DNA from: Blattamonas nauphoetae
Taxonomy: Eukaryota > Preaxostyla > Oxymonadida
Assembly: GCA_033064195.1 (NCBI GenBank)
Contig: JARBJD010000010.1
Location: 496,001 to 560,000 of the forward strand
DNA: 64,000 nucleotides
Direction of reading: 5' to 3'
Part shown: positions 31,760-43,569 of the stretch, one piece after another
Position numbering within the stretch: position 1 is the stretch's first letter
How the letters are laid out: each line of letters opens with the position of its first letter
Notes under the pieces: model-generated
Database searches by the model: none
Told to the model about the DNA's origin: nothing
The model's input: only the letters and a program-made list of their open reading frames with translations
Program-made: the position numbers and the translations under genes

Positions 31760-34700
31760 ATGGCTTCTTCAGGGTCAATTTTTCATCATAAAGCCACCAT
31801 TTCACCAGTGTATGCCATGACTTCTTCCATCAATCCTCTCCCCCTCTTATATTTCTCAATCACTATTAACAAGACATGCATTCGGAATCTCACGACACAT
31901 TAATGACGATCTTTTTTATGTTGACAACGAGAAACTTATCTTTCCCGTAGGAAAACACTACGCTTTGTACAAACATCACCAACGTTCAATGGCATTCATC
32001 CAAGAAGGTGATAAGGGCAAAAATAGTACACAAACAGCCATTACATTGAGTATGGATAGGAAATATTTTGCTGTTGGAGAACTCACGGAGGATGATTCGT
32101 CAAGTGGAGTCTCAAATTCTAATCTCACCCAAGCAGCACTGGCTGCCACATCATCTGCTCCCCTTCCACAGGTATCACCCATTTCTGCCCAATTTTTCTT
32201 CATTTTCCCTTCAGATTTCTGTTTACAATGTTCAAACACAAAAGAAAATTCGAACAATCGCTCGCCCGCCAGATGTTGGAGATTCATCTATTTGTTGTGT
32301 TGCATTTTCTGGAGACAGCAAACACTGTGCTGCGTGTTGCACTGGACCCGATTACTCCCTTATTCTTTGGCATTGGAACCAGCCTCTTCGTGTTCTTGGG
32401 GTTGCCAAACAAGCCTCACAAGTTTCACATATTTCATTCCATCCGCTTGAAAACTCCCAACTTGCTCTCTCTGGTCCCAAACTTCTCAAAGTTTATCGAT
32501 GGAGTGAGAATATTTTGAAACAATTCAACCTCATCTCTGGACGTCGTGATCCACCGAACTTCACCGCACATCTTTGGGTCGACGACACTGAAAGAATCAT
32601 TGCAGCCACAGATAAGGGAGATTTGTGCATATATGATCGTGGAGAACTACATCTCACTCTCATCTCTGTCTTGGGCAATGGAATCGGAATTACCGCGATG
32701 GAGCGATGGCAAAACGGTTTTGCTGTTGCTGGTGAGCATGGGAAGATCACACTCTTCGAACCATCAACGGACGTGCAGGAACTATATCGAATCAAGACTC
32801 AACTCACAGTCCCTCGCGATTTCTCCATCACATCACTTACTGTTGCTCCTAATTCCATGCAATTAGCTGCTGTTCTCAACAACAGCCAGATCTGCCTCGC
32901 AAATCTCTCTATTCTCGGTACAGTCTCAGAAAAGGATCAGGAATCCACACTCTACGATTTCGTCTCAAATGGCTTCCATGCGGGATCAATTGTTGGACTC
33001 AGTGCGGCCACAAGAAAACCTATCTGCGTTACTTGTGGTGTTGATGGCTGGGTAAGAATCTGGAACTATATTGAAATGAAGTGTGAGCTCGCGGTCCAGT
33101 TCGACTCAGAAACAAGATCTGTCTCCATCCATCCGTCTGGATTTCACCTTGTCGTTTCTTGTGGCGATCGTGTTAAATTGATGAATATAATGCCGACAGC
33201 CCTTGAAACTCTCAAAGAGATTCCATTCCCCCAACATTCTGGCTGCCAAGAGGTCCAATTCTCTCACGGCGGAAGTATCTTCGCCTGTGCCCACGCCAAA
33301 ACAATTTCCATTTATCGCACATATAGTGGAGATTGCCTAGGCGTCCTTCGAGGCCACATCGCGCCCATCCGTGTTATGTCCTTTTCGGAAAGCGACCGCT
33401 TTTTGTATTCTGCCGGAATGGACGGTGCACTGTACCAATGGAACCTCGAAGCATCAAACGAGCCTTTCCGACGGGAGCACGAACATGTTCTGTCTGGTTG
33501 CAACTATTCCGGAATTGTGGCTGGCGACCGACAAGTCGCCGTTTGTGGTTCAGATCTCATGCTTCGTGAGGTGGTTGATGGACAAGTGACAGTCGAGTTC
33601 CAAACCGGTCCCATCACAAAACGACTCACTCAGCTCGCCATCATCCCAGGCAACCTCGCTCTCGTCTGTGGAATGGCGTCCGGTGGGATCCGTTTCTACG
33701 CTTGGCCCATCACGGAGACCTTCGCGCGAGACACGACGAAGACGGATTCCCAAGTTGTGCCTGTGTGCGACGAATACATCGCTCATTCGGGACAAGTGAC
33801 GAGGGTGGCGATCACAGGCGATGGGCTGATCTTGCTCACAGCGGGCGACGATGGGGTCCTGTTTGTGTGGGCCATCCAACCAATCGACTTTGGAAAAGTC
33901 AGACCAGTCAAACTTCCTGACCTGTCGACGTTTTGGGATGCGAATCTCATTTCGAGGACAGAACTGGAAAATCAATCGCAGAAGATTGGAGCGCTTCACA
34001 ACAAAATAAAGGAGCTTAACTTCCAATCCGAGTCACAACTGGCGAGGAAGGAGAAGTCGTGGACGGAGAAGGTGGAAACACAGAAGAGAGACTACGAAGA
34101 GCTTCTGTCTCAAAAACAGGCACTCATCAAGTCACTCGAAGTGCAGGTGCACGAGAGCAAGGTCAAGTTCGACCAAAAAGTGACGGAACTCGAGGAACAG
34201 CATCTTCAAGCGATGGACGACTTGGAGAAAGTGTACGAACACGATGTTCAACTCCGGCAGACCACAATCAAAAAACTTCAGGAACAGAAAGAAGAACAGC
34301 AGGTGAAATACGACTCGATGATCACACAGATGCAAGAGCAGTTCAACTGGAAGGAGGACAAGATCAAGCAGCACTACCTCGCCATTGATCAGCAGAACCA
34401 GAAAGCGTTTGAAGGGCTCAGGGAGGAAATGAAGATGCTCGCAGACAAATACGAGACGGCTCTCCAACAGCAGGAGGAGGAGGGAGAGAACGAGCTACTC
34501 ACAGTGAAGCAAGCCCACAAGGAAGAGTTGGAGAAGGAGAGAGAGCGGATGAAAGTGATGGACACGCAGATCCTCTCCCTCCAGACTCAGCTCAGACAGG
34601 CCACAAACATTGTCGAACCGTTGAAGCAGGAGAAGAATGATCTCGAACGCAGACAGCTTGAAGCAAAGGCAACAGTCGAACAGCTCAGAAACGATCTGAA

Positions 34701-36078
34701 GAATCAGGACGTGCGGATGAACGAACACGAGGACACTATCACAAACAAGGAGACGATGATTCTTCGTCTGAAGAGAGAGAACCAAGAACTGGACAAGTTC
34801 AAGTTCGTTCTGGAGTTCAAAATCAGAGAATTGGAGAAAACCATTCAACCGAAGAACGAGCAGATCGCCGCCCTCGAAGAACAGATCCAAGACATGGATG
34901 CCGAGCTGGAACGTGAACACCGTCGCAGCACCACTGCCCAACTTGAACTGAAAGAGAAGGAAATGCGGGCGCGTGCGATGCTTCAGGAGAACAAACAGCT
35001 GAAACAGAAAGTGATGACACAGGGACGACTCATCGACAACTTCAAGCACGATCTGCAGGCCGCCATCAATACAGAGACGAGTGAGTGGAAGGAGGCGTTC
35101 AAACAGGTCTACTTCACATACGTCACCAACGACGATAATCTCGACATGCAGAAAAAGTCTGGGTCGCAGGCGGACGATCAGAAGGCGCAGGAGTTCTCGC
35201 GACAGAGAGAGTTCTTGGAGAGGTCAGTGACGACACTGAAGCACAGTTTGGATCAGAGCAAGCATCGAGGGAAGGCGGAGGTGCAAGGCAAGCTGGACGA
35301 GAACATTCGACTGATTGAGGAGATCAACGAGCTGAGAAAGGAGAAGCGAGAACAGCAGATGAAGATTCAGGAATTGAAGAAAGACATCCTCACTCTCAAG
35401 ACCCAGCAGCAACGTATGACCATTCAGACACAATCACGCAAGTCCACTCAACGGATCGACTCCATGCAGTCCACTCAGCACATCCTGGGTGATGGGACTC
35501 GTCAACCATCGTATAAAGGGACTCTTCACCACGGATCCGCGAAAGAGACACAGCTGGCACTGGAACAACGGTCGAAGGTTCAGGAACTGCTGCAGCTGAT
35601 GGATTGGAACACGCGGGAGATGAAAGAGCAGCAGGACGAGATTGTGCAACTGAGGGGGTTTGTGGCAGCGTTGGTGGAGCGAACGGAGAGTGGGACTTTG
35701 GAGGACATGCAACAGATTGCGGAAATGGGGAAGAACCTCCTCCGACCACGCGATCCGAACCCACAGAGCAGCTTTGGGGGCGACTCGTTCATGTCCAACA
35801 CACTCAGTAGCACAACAGCGAACGCCACTCTCCCACCACGCTCTCGAACACAGCTCTCCAATTATTCAGCCTCACCTGGGATCGTCCGTGGTGGATCAAA
35901 CGACGGACGGAGCCAATCGTCCATGGCGTCCTATCCTTCAAAAGGCGGACCACCGTCACGACTCCCTGCTATTCAGACAAAGGCATCCACTCCACCAACT
36001 TCATCTCGTCCTTCTTCACGACATAGCCAACCTCCACCCTCCCCAAATGCAGATGTAACGAGATTACCACCAGTTTGA
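31760..36078 (+). CDS. CFAP57: CFAP57 (WDR65)-like ciliary protein
   Basis: Three exons (introns 31810-31873 and 32172-32214) encode about 1340-1390 residues. The N-terminal half has WD40 repeats forming two propellers: after splicing SPVHAFGISRHINDDLFYVD and KLIFPVGKHYALYKHHQRSM, later VHAxxxxWDD-type blades such as GHIAPIRVMSFSESDRFLYS. The second half is a long coiled coil rich in Glu, Gln and Lys (about residues 640-1200). The tail is Ser/Pro-rich and disordered. The 'HAFGI' start and the arrangement of two propellers plus coiled coil are characteristic of CFAP57, an axonemal protein involved in assembly of inner dynein arm g/d. It shows that the organism forms a motile flagellum. Human CFAP57 is about 1250 residues; the extra length here is the tail. 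Confidence 0.88.
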
Positions 36079-36182
36079 TTCTATGATTCTCCTGAGAGAG
36101 ATGTCGGACTTATTTTTAAACTCACACTTCACCATCATCATTGTTTGGGCCGATCTTGAATCAAAGTTCAACACACCGAATA

Positions 36183-37534
36183 ATGACCGCACCTCCAGGA
36201 ATAGTATCCTCTATACCCCGTCTCATTATTTTCTTAGGCATTGAGTATTTTTTCTCGCTCTCTTCTTGATATTTTCATCAGAAGATATCCCACATCTCTC
36301 AGACGCTATTCAAAGCGATGACAACGCTTTTGATGTTTGGCTCATAACTTCTCTCCTAATTGGTCACACTATGCCACTCAAATCTGCTCAAAATTTCCTC
36401 CTTGACTGGAACGGGATCACACAACTCATCGTCTGCTCTCAGTGAGCCACCACATATTCTCATTCTACGTTTTCCATTAGGATGAAGCGTTAATTGCAAC
36501 AAAAATGGAAGAGCTTCATGAATATTCTGTTCGCCAATTAAATCAATTTTTTCGTCTCAAAAATCCAGGAACAATTGTGTGTTCCACGGCGTTGTCATGA
36601 TCTATCTATCATTTTCACACGATTTATCCAGATAGAACAGCGTCAACGCATATTTGCGTTTCTGCAATCGCCTCAGAAGTCAATGATTGATATTGAAGAC
36701 GAAGCTCCGATTGAGAAACCCGTATTCGCCCGTCGGCCGAAAAGCCAGATTGTTCAACCTCGAAAGATCCATGCATTCTATCTCCAAGCAAATCGAAGAC
36801 AGGTTTTGCCTTCTCTTCCGACATCTCCCAGATTAAACAAGAACTTACTGAATCTCTCGGAAGAGTTCCGACTCTGGGGGAAATTCAACATGAAGGAGTG
36901 TTGAGGCTCAAAACATTATCTGAAGAAGAGAAAAAGCCATTTCGGGACCTTGTTGCTCAAGACTTGCTCAGATATCAAAACGAGCTAATCCGAGGAGAGG
37001 CCTTGTCGAAAGTGAAAGCAAAAGCCACTTCAGACGATAGCGTCTCCGTTCAGGCTCTTTCTTCAGACAGTACAGGATCAGATCGCCCACAAAAGGCTTC
37101 ATCAACCAAACAGAAGACACATTCGAAAGATGACACCTCCAAAAAACATCGTCGGACCACAAACAAAATTCCTGTCAAGGCCCCCCTCTCAGCGTACAAC
37201 TTCTTCTTCCAAAGAGAGCATCCCAAGGTCTGTCCTCCTCACTCACCCATAAAACTCCTTCACATTGACAATATTTCCCTTCTTTTCGCTTTTCAAACTT
37301 TTCTTGCGTCACTTGTTCTTCTCCCAGTGTCGAATCCTCATCCGAGAGGAGACCAAAACAGAACCTCCGACCCATGCAGTCACCCGAATGGTGGCCGACA
37401 AATGGCTGAAACTGACTCCCGAGCAACGAGCTCCAGACGAAGAAAGGGCAGCAAAGGACAAAGAACGGTTTGCCAAGGAACTCGAAGCGTGGGAAACGAA
37501 ACAAAGAGAACAGGAGAAGGAGAAGGAAGGGTGA
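36183..37534 (+). CDS. Two-HMG-box protein with a 7-nt microexon
   Basis: A chromatin-type DNA-binding protein with at least six small introns. Exon 1 (36183-36203) encodes MTAPPGI. A 7-nt exon (36238-36244, GCATTGA) is flanked by 34- and 37-nt introns and restores the frame into KDIPHLSDAIQSDDNAFDVW. HMG box 1 reads PRKIHAFYLQANR, then IKQELTESLGRVPTLGEIQH, and TLSEEEKKPFRDLVAQDLLR. A Lys/Ser-rich linker precedes HMG box 2: PVKAPLSAYNFFFQREHPK, RMVADKWLKLTPEQRAPDEE, RFAKELEAW. The C-terminus is a short charged coil. HMG-box pairs bend DNA in nucleosomal or transcription-factor complexes; no specific orthologue is claimed. The N-terminal 100 residues are not recognised. Confidence 0.8.
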
Positions 37535-38029
37535 GAACATAATATTCCCGAGAGAACTACACTTTCTGGCTGTTCGCCAATGATATTGTGGATTAAAAGA
37601 TGCAGATGAAAAGACCACAAACTGAGACACAATTTTTTGGATTTGGGGGCCATTTCTTGGTCAAAGAGGGACTTCTCTTCTCCAATTTGTGCATTTATTC
37701 AATATACTCTTTTATTGTTCGCCTGTCAGCAAATTTGACAAAATGAAATGTGTGATCGAACCATATTTTCACGGAGATTGTCGGTCATATCGTCAATCAA
37801 GGAGTATGACATACCTCTAACTCTTCTTTTTACATTCTTCGCCTCTTTCTCAAAGAAGAATCTATTATAATAATCCACTTTTTCTCATCGCTCACTTGAC
37901 ACAATCTGACATTCATTCATTTTCTCTTCATCGACAACTTTTATTATCTTCATATCTCCTTTTTCTCCTCTCTTTCTTCGATAAAGAGTGAATATACTCC
38001 AAAATTCCTCCTCTCGTTTTGAATTAAGC

Positions 38030-41000
38030 ATGACAGAACCGGGAGACCAATCAAGACTTATTCCTTTCACTCTCTCTACTCCCTCAAATTCGACACCAGC
38101 ACAAGTTCCACCAATCCCTTCTCCATCTCCTAGTCCCCCAAGTACCCATCGTGCACCACTCTTACCTACACCCCAGCCTGTCCGGCAACTGGCCCATTCA
38201 ATTCAACCGAATTCTCCACAAGTATCCACGTCACCGTCAAACAACTATTCCGACAGACCATTTGCACCGAACTCTCAACGTCGGGGGTTTGATTCAGGGT
38301 TTCGAGCGCCAATCGAGATAAATGAAGGTCAGCCTTCAACTTTCACTCTGACGCCTTCAGACTCATTCCCACGGATTTCAACGTCTAACCGTTCCTTTAA
38401 CCCTCCAACACGAGGAGCCGAAACTGTGACAATCCATTCACTGGAGCCAAATACGCCTGAGCTGACCATTCGAACCGAACCATTCGACACAACTCGCCCG
38501 TATCCATCCCAAACAAAGAAATGTCTGCCGGGAGCAACAATTGGAGATCCTAACGATCGAAAAGACAGTCCATCTATTACGTTTGAATCTTCTCCGCACG
38601 ATATCACTGGAACTATCACCATTCCGTTTGTTGCGGACCATTCATCACCTTCCGTCAAATCGATCACCACACCACTCGGACCCCTCCAACGTGCCGATAT
38701 TAAAGGAGGAACAGATGCTTCGCCGACGATTCGACTCTCAGAACCAGAAGTTTCGACTCTTAAACTTTCAACTTCCACAAAGCAAGTAATACAGTTCCTT
38801 CCAAGTGGAGGATCGGACCACACAGAGAACGGGACACAATCTGCAACGTCGCTTTCCGCAGCTGCCCCATCTTTTGTCCAGCAACCACCCACGCTCACAA
38901 CATCCAATTCATTCACACATCCTCCAAAACTCACATTCACCCCCCAATCCAAAACAGTCACTCCGTTTCAACCATCCCATCCCTCTCCTCTTCAAACACC
39001 GCAAGTCCAGCCAAGTCTCCCATCCACTCCCGAACAATCATCTCAACCATCAACCCGCCAAAAAAGCGATCCCTCCCAACTCTCAGACAGCCAGCCTCTC
39101 ACTTCCGGCCCACAACCTTCATCTCATCACTCTACACCACATCCACTTGGATCACCTCGTCCTAAAGACGACCAATCCTATCCAAAAAAGAAACTCACTC
39201 CGACTTCCTCCACTTTTGTACCTCGCCTTGATATCAACATATCCAAGGCTATGCAGCATATGGCTTCTCTACAAGTGCCTTTATCACAATTATTCCTCCT
39301 TTCACGTGATTTTTTTAGGTTTTTCTTGGACTCAAAATATTCCACGAAAACACTCTCACTCATTCTAAAATTGGAACCTTTTGAGGACAACCGACCTGCA
39401 GCCCTTTGGATGGACAAAGACCAGATTCTTGCTATCCTTCAGGCCTTCACAAAGACCCAGACTTCGGCCGCCATCAGTCGACCGTCCATATTTGGTATTA
39501 CACCGAACAACACTCTCCCACTCTTCCTCCTTTCGAGTGAGCTCAAGTCTTTTCTTTCTCACTCCACGTTGACGCAACCTGAAAACCTCTCCCGCCTTGA
39601 CCTCCTCGCACGACTCTTCTCTTTCGCGCAAATAGTCAACCCCGACCTTGTGCTTTGTGTGACGGGCTCTTTCCCTGCCTCCCTCTCCCTCTACACCTCT
39701 GACGTGGATGTCGTTTTTGTTTCACGCAAACAATGGCGGTACATCCGACGAATTCAACGAATCATCCGATCCATCTTTGAATTGTGGTACGGCAGTTCGT
39801 TCCACCCGTCCGACGATCTCGCACAGTCGTCCTCAAGTTCACAGATCAGCCCTGACACGATGATCCAGACAGGCCTCGCTTATCTGGGAACGAAGTCGCT
39901 CAAAACATGTCCCATCTGTGGCAGTCTCCTATTTAGGCACCGATGTGATTGTGACCCGAACTTGGCGTGTGCAATTGAGATGAAGGCTCAGAAAGCCGAC
40001 CTCCCCCCAAACTCTGACCCACAAACCAACGAAATGTCCTCGTCGATCATCAAGCTGCTCTCGCTCCCACTCACCCCAGATCTTCAGAAGGAGCTGGTCT
40101 TCAGCAACCCGGTCATGTCAACACGCGACCTCGTTGAATATCCGCCTCCTCTTCTCGACACCATCCCGTCCCATATTCGAGGCGGGATTGATCGAGTGGG
40201 AGAGGCACAAAGGCAGGCTAAACCAGCTCCGGTTCTCGCTCAGAGCAATCTCGGCATGAATCCACTTCAATCACTCAATCCGCCTGGACAGCCGGTGGTG
40301 ATGAGTGAATCGATGTTTGTGGCGGAACAGAAGATTCAGCCGGTCGCACTTCCCACCCACGGATTGATTCCAGTCCCTCTCTCCCCCGACTCTGACTCCG
40401 CAGACGACAACACAGACTCCATCGCTTTCGGAGACGAAACAGACCGATCGTCCATCTCCACTCCTCCCTCTCAGAACAACCGAAACGTCCCGTGTGCCGA
40501 GCCTGTTCCTCAACTGGACCCAACTCCCCCTCTCAGCGAGAGCACAACCATCCGCGCCAATCTGCTCGAACTGACAACAAACCAGCCACTGATCCTTCCC
40601 ACTGCTCCTTCTATGGATTTGGGGGTCATCGAGTCCACTCTGACCAAGCTCGACCTCCACCTCAAGCCAAACATCCACACCAACTTCATCCGATCCGCCC
40701 GCGTCCCCATCATCAAGTTAACCCAACCACCTACTTCAAACCCACTCGCTCCGGGTCTGAAGGCCGACATTTCTTGTGGGACACTCTCCGGGATCGTCAA
40801 CACAGACTATCTTCGGTGTATTCTTGTTGTCTATCCCAAAGCAAAGCCTCTAATCGTTGCGTTGAAAGCGTTCCTCCTTCGGAACGAACTGAACGAGCCG
40901 TACCAGGGAGGACTGGGAGGATACTCGTTGTGCCTGATGGTCATCTCCCATCTCCAGCAGCACAAGCGCAACTTCAACTGCGACGCCAGCACCACCCCAC

Positions 41001-42286
41001 TCGGCCTCCTCCTCATCGAATTCTTCGGTCTCTACGGAGAGTGCACGAATGAGTTGAAGGCGCGTGGGCTCCTGAACCCGATTGTGGATGAAAAGACGCC
41101 AGAGACCTTCCACAGTCGATCATATGCAATCAGTGTCCGAGGTCAGGGTCAATACATCCCGCTGTCCGAACTTCACTTGAGAGCCCCGACTATGAATGTC
41201 GGGTTTGACTTGAGTGTGGACGACAGACTCGTGTTGGAAGATCCACTTGACCACACAAACAATTGCACTCGATCGTGCTACACGTGGCCAACAATCAAAA
41301 ACACGTTCCGCGACACTCTCACAACCATGTTGGATCGTTTCGATGAGATTTCTCGGACGAACAACCTCGTGGAGAGGGTGCTTGCGGCACAGACAGAGAC
41401 AGACTTGATCGGAGTTCTGACAGATCTATCAATTTTAAAGGACATTGTTCCAAGCACCGTTTTGGAGGTTCGTCAACGCATGCTCTCCTTCCAGCCAAAC
41501 CATCATTTTGCTAACCCTTTCACCCAACTCGGCGTCCTCGCCCGCTACCAACCCTCGTTTTACACAAACACGTCTCTCCTCCATCCACACTTTGCTGGTC
41601 TCTCGACGGAGTATTCAACGCCGATTGGAAGGCGGGACTCTCATTCTTTGGACGTCCACACTCCTCACTTCGCTTCCACCTCTTCCGACCATACACTTCC
41701 TGGCAGCATCCCTCGCTCGTCGTCCACTGCGTCTTACCATACAACCACACCCAACACTCTCCTCTCCTTCCTCCCCTCGGAGAACACGTTGCAGCTGCAG
41801 AACTCGATTGAGATGAGCAGACTCTATCGAGAGCACCAAACAACCTTCATCGACGACGAATTCGCCTCTCAAGGGCAGAGCTACTTCTCGGTCGACGAGA
41901 CCAGCCTCCCCTTCCGCTCACCCCAAGTCTACAAGACCCAGTCCCCACACACTCACCAAGGCCAAGGCACTTTCATACAAACACCCGCTGAACACTGGAA
42001 ATCAGTCGTCCCAAACGATACATCATCGACGTTCGACAGATCTCGGACAATTCTGTCCAACAGCGGGCAATCGAGCATCCCTCAGTTCGTGTCCAAAGAG
42101 CCTCAGCCTGTGCCCTCCCATGGTCACTCACCGAGTGATCCTATCAACACTGACCCGTCCAGCTTCTCCGCCTCACCTTCGCATCGCGAATCTGAAACGA
42201 GGAGAGAAGCAGGTGGGCTGTCAATGCAGCTTGATGTCCGGGTGAATGAAAATATCTTTGCATCCCACACTAATCATCCTTCATGA
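38030..42286 (+). CDS. TRF4/TUTase-like nucleotidyltransferase with a large insert
   Basis: A single exon of 1418 residues from ATG 38030 (MTEPGDQSRLIPFTLSTPSN); the reading upstream of it is open but has no ATG. The first 410 residues are Ser/Pro/Thr-rich. The DNA polymerase beta-type core has VCVTGSFPASLSLYTSDVDV, with the GS motif at about residue 546 and two catalytic Asp at about 557 and 559. The third Asp lies in LKADISCG at about residue 911. Between them is an insert of about 300 residues containing a Cys cluster (CPICGSLLFRHRCDCD). The PAP-associated region follows: EPYQGGLGGYSLCLMVISHL and LVLEDPLDHTNN. Such enzymes add A or U tails to RNAs, as TRAMP (Trf4/5) or TUTases do. Which one this is cannot be told. 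The C-terminal 350 residues are disordered. Confidence 0.85.
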   Translation: MTEPGDQSRLIPFTLSTPSNSTPAQVPPIPSPSPSPPSTHRAPLLPTPQPVRQLAHSIQPNSPQVSTSPSNNYSDRPFAPNSQRRGFDSGFRAPIEINEGQPSTFTLTPSDSFPRISTSNRSFNPPTRGAETVTIHSLEPNTPELTIRTEPFDTTRPYPSQTKKCLPGATIGDPNDRKDSPSITFESSPHDITGTITIPFVADHSSPSVKSITTPLGPLQRADIKGGTDASPTIRLSEPEVSTLKLSTSTKQVIQFLPSGGSDHTENGTQSATSLSAAAPSFVQQPPTLTTSNSFTHPPKLTFTPQSKTVTPFQPSHPSPLQTPQVQPSLPSTPEQSSQPSTRQKSDPSQLSDSQPLTSGPQPSSHHSTPHPLGSPRPKDDQSYPKKKLTPTSSTFVPRLDINISKAMQHMASLQVPLSQLFLLSRDFFRFFLDSKYSTKTLSLILKLEPFEDNRPAALWMDKDQILAILQAFTKTQTSAAISRPSIFGITPNNTLPLFLLSSELKSFLSHSTLTQPENLSRLDLLARLFSFAQIVNPDLVLCVTGSFPASLSLYTSDVDVVFVSRKQWRYIRRIQRIIRSIFELWYGSSFHPSDDLAQSSSSSQISPDTMIQTGLAYLGTKSLKTCPICGSLLFRHRCDCDPNLACAIEMKAQKADLPPNSDPQTNEMSSSIIKLLSLPLTPDLQKELVFSNPVMSTRDLVEYPPPLLDTIPSHIRGGIDRVGEAQRQAKPAPVLAQSNLGMNPLQSLNPPGQPVVMSESMFVAEQKIQPVALPTHGLIPVPLSPDSDSADDNTDSIAFGDETDRSSISTPPSQNNRNVPCAEPVPQLDPTPPLSESTTIRANLLELTTNQPLILPTAPSMDLGVIESTLTKLDLHLKPNIHTNFIRSARVPIIKLTQPPTSNPLAPGLKADISCGTLSGIVNTDYLRCILVVYPKAKPLIVALKAFLLRNELNEPYQGGLGGYSLCLMVISHLQQHKRNFNCDASTTPLGLLLIEFFGLYGECTNELKARGLLNPIVDEKTPETFHSRSYAISVRGQGQYIPLSELHLRAPTMNVGFDLSVDDRLVLEDPLDHTNNCTRSCYTWPTIKNTFRDTLTTMLDRFDEISRTNNLVERVLAAQTETDLIGVLTDLSILKDIVPSTVLEVRQRMLSFQPNHHFANPFTQLGVLARYQPSFYTNTSLLHPHFAGLSTEYSTPIGRRDSHSLDVHTPHFASTSSDHTLPGSIPRSSSTASYHTTTPNTLLSFLPSENTLQLQNSIEMSRLYREHQTTFIDDEFASQGQSYFSVDETSLPFRSPQVYKTQSPHTHQGQGTFIQTPAEHWKSVVPNDTSSTFDRSRTILSNSGQSSIPQFVSKEPQPVPSHGHSPSDPINTDPSSFSASPSHRESETRREAGGLSMQLDVRVNENIFASHTNHPS

Positions 42287-42450
42287 TCGTCATCCAGTCA
42301 TTAAGTTTTCTTCATTATCGTTTGTGTTTTCTGTAAGTTGTTCATTTCTCTTCATTTCTCTGTTAATTTTCATTGATATTTCCAGTGATATCATCCGCTT
42401 TCTTGGAGTACAATCATGAAAAATAGTGATCTAACTCATCTTTTTTTCTC

Positions 42451-43484
42451 ATGTCTGTCAGTGACGACCAACTCTTTGACATCTGGGCTCAACCAGCTCA
42501 ACCTTCTTTTGAACCTAATTCATCCATTAATCCCATTGGTCGAACACGGAGGCCAAATCGACAGCCAATCGCACTCCATACAAAAAACACCCTCACAAAA
42601 CCAGATTCTGCGCTTCCCAGTCATCTAAAACAAATCATTCCATCAGAAGCGGAATCATATCGACCAGAACCCGAAGTTCATCAGGATGCACTCGCTAAAG
42701 CAGTTGCCTATGAAGCAAAGCAGGATCAACTCGATAAAAAAGCTCGCAAGATTGTTTCCTCATCTCACAAAGTCGGCGATAAGGATTTAGACCTCAATGA
42801 ACTTCGTGAAATGATCACAAAAACGAAAAGAACCCATTCAACGGCAAATTCAGATGAAGATGAAGAGTCGAGTGTTGTTTGTTGTTTTTTTGAGATCACA
42901 TCTATCAATAGACTGATGAGGAGCCCCTTGACCCAAAAGCTCCTTTATCGAAGTGGCAATTAGCCAAGATTAAGGCCAAGAGGCAGTCACGAAGGATGAA
43001 ACAGTCAAATAAGCGACAGAAGGAGAACCAGGAGAGGATCAAGGCTGCCAAGGGGAAACGTATCGGGAAAAAACTTAAGCCAACAGACATGTCAGAAGAA
43101 AAAGTGGAAAAAAGACGTCTCAAAAAAGAATCCCAAAAAAATAAAAAACCGTACAAATTTGGAGTACACAGAATCGAAGACAGGCCAAATGACATTCTAT
43201 TAACGTCAGATGTCCCACATGATGTCAGAACTCTGGCAGTTTGTTCTAATTTATTCTCTATCTCTCTCAAGCCTTCATCAAGACTATTCAACGACCATGT
43301 TCGCTCTCTCGAAGCAAAAGGTCTCACAGTTCCCTATCAACGATCAACGTCTGTTTTCTCACCTTTTATTGGATCTTTTCCCTTCTTCGAATTCTTGTTC
43401 AGGAGGCAACATGCTCGAAATGTTGTTGAAAAGAAGGTTGATCCGATCGAGAATTTTTATAAAGATCGGAAAATTGATGAATAA
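42451..43484 (+). CDS. NOP53/GLTSCR2-like 60S biogenesis factor
   Basis: About 290 residues from four exons. Exon 1 starts MSVSDDQLFDIWAQPAQP with an acidic end (SDEDEES). The next exon gives TDEEPLDPKAPLSKWQLAKI, a very Lys-rich middle (KKESQKNKKPYKFGVHRIED), and DILLTSDVPHDVRTL. The third gives PSSRLFNDHVRSLEAKGLTV and PYQRSTR, and the last ARNVVEKKVDPIENFYKDRK. The acidic-then-basic layout and the 'LSxxxxxSLRxLxPxxxLLxDRFxSLxKR' type ending match NOP53, a nucleolar factor that recruits the exosome helicase Mtr4 to pre-60S particles. The TRF4-like gene just upstream is a possible functional neighbour, since TRAMP and NOP53 both feed the exosome, but co-regulation is not shown. Confidence 0.7.
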
Positions 43485-43569
43485 TTTCCACCCATTTCAC
43501 GAAATGAAGTCTGAAACAAATCAAATACCATAATTTTTCTGTGCTCTCCGTTCACGCCCCAATTTTGAC

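Noticed and set aside
36898-37542. Unspliced 214-residue ORF as the true end of the HMG-box protein
   Set aside because: The second HMG box continues only when the GT-AG intron after HPK is removed. The unspliced frame breaks the domain.
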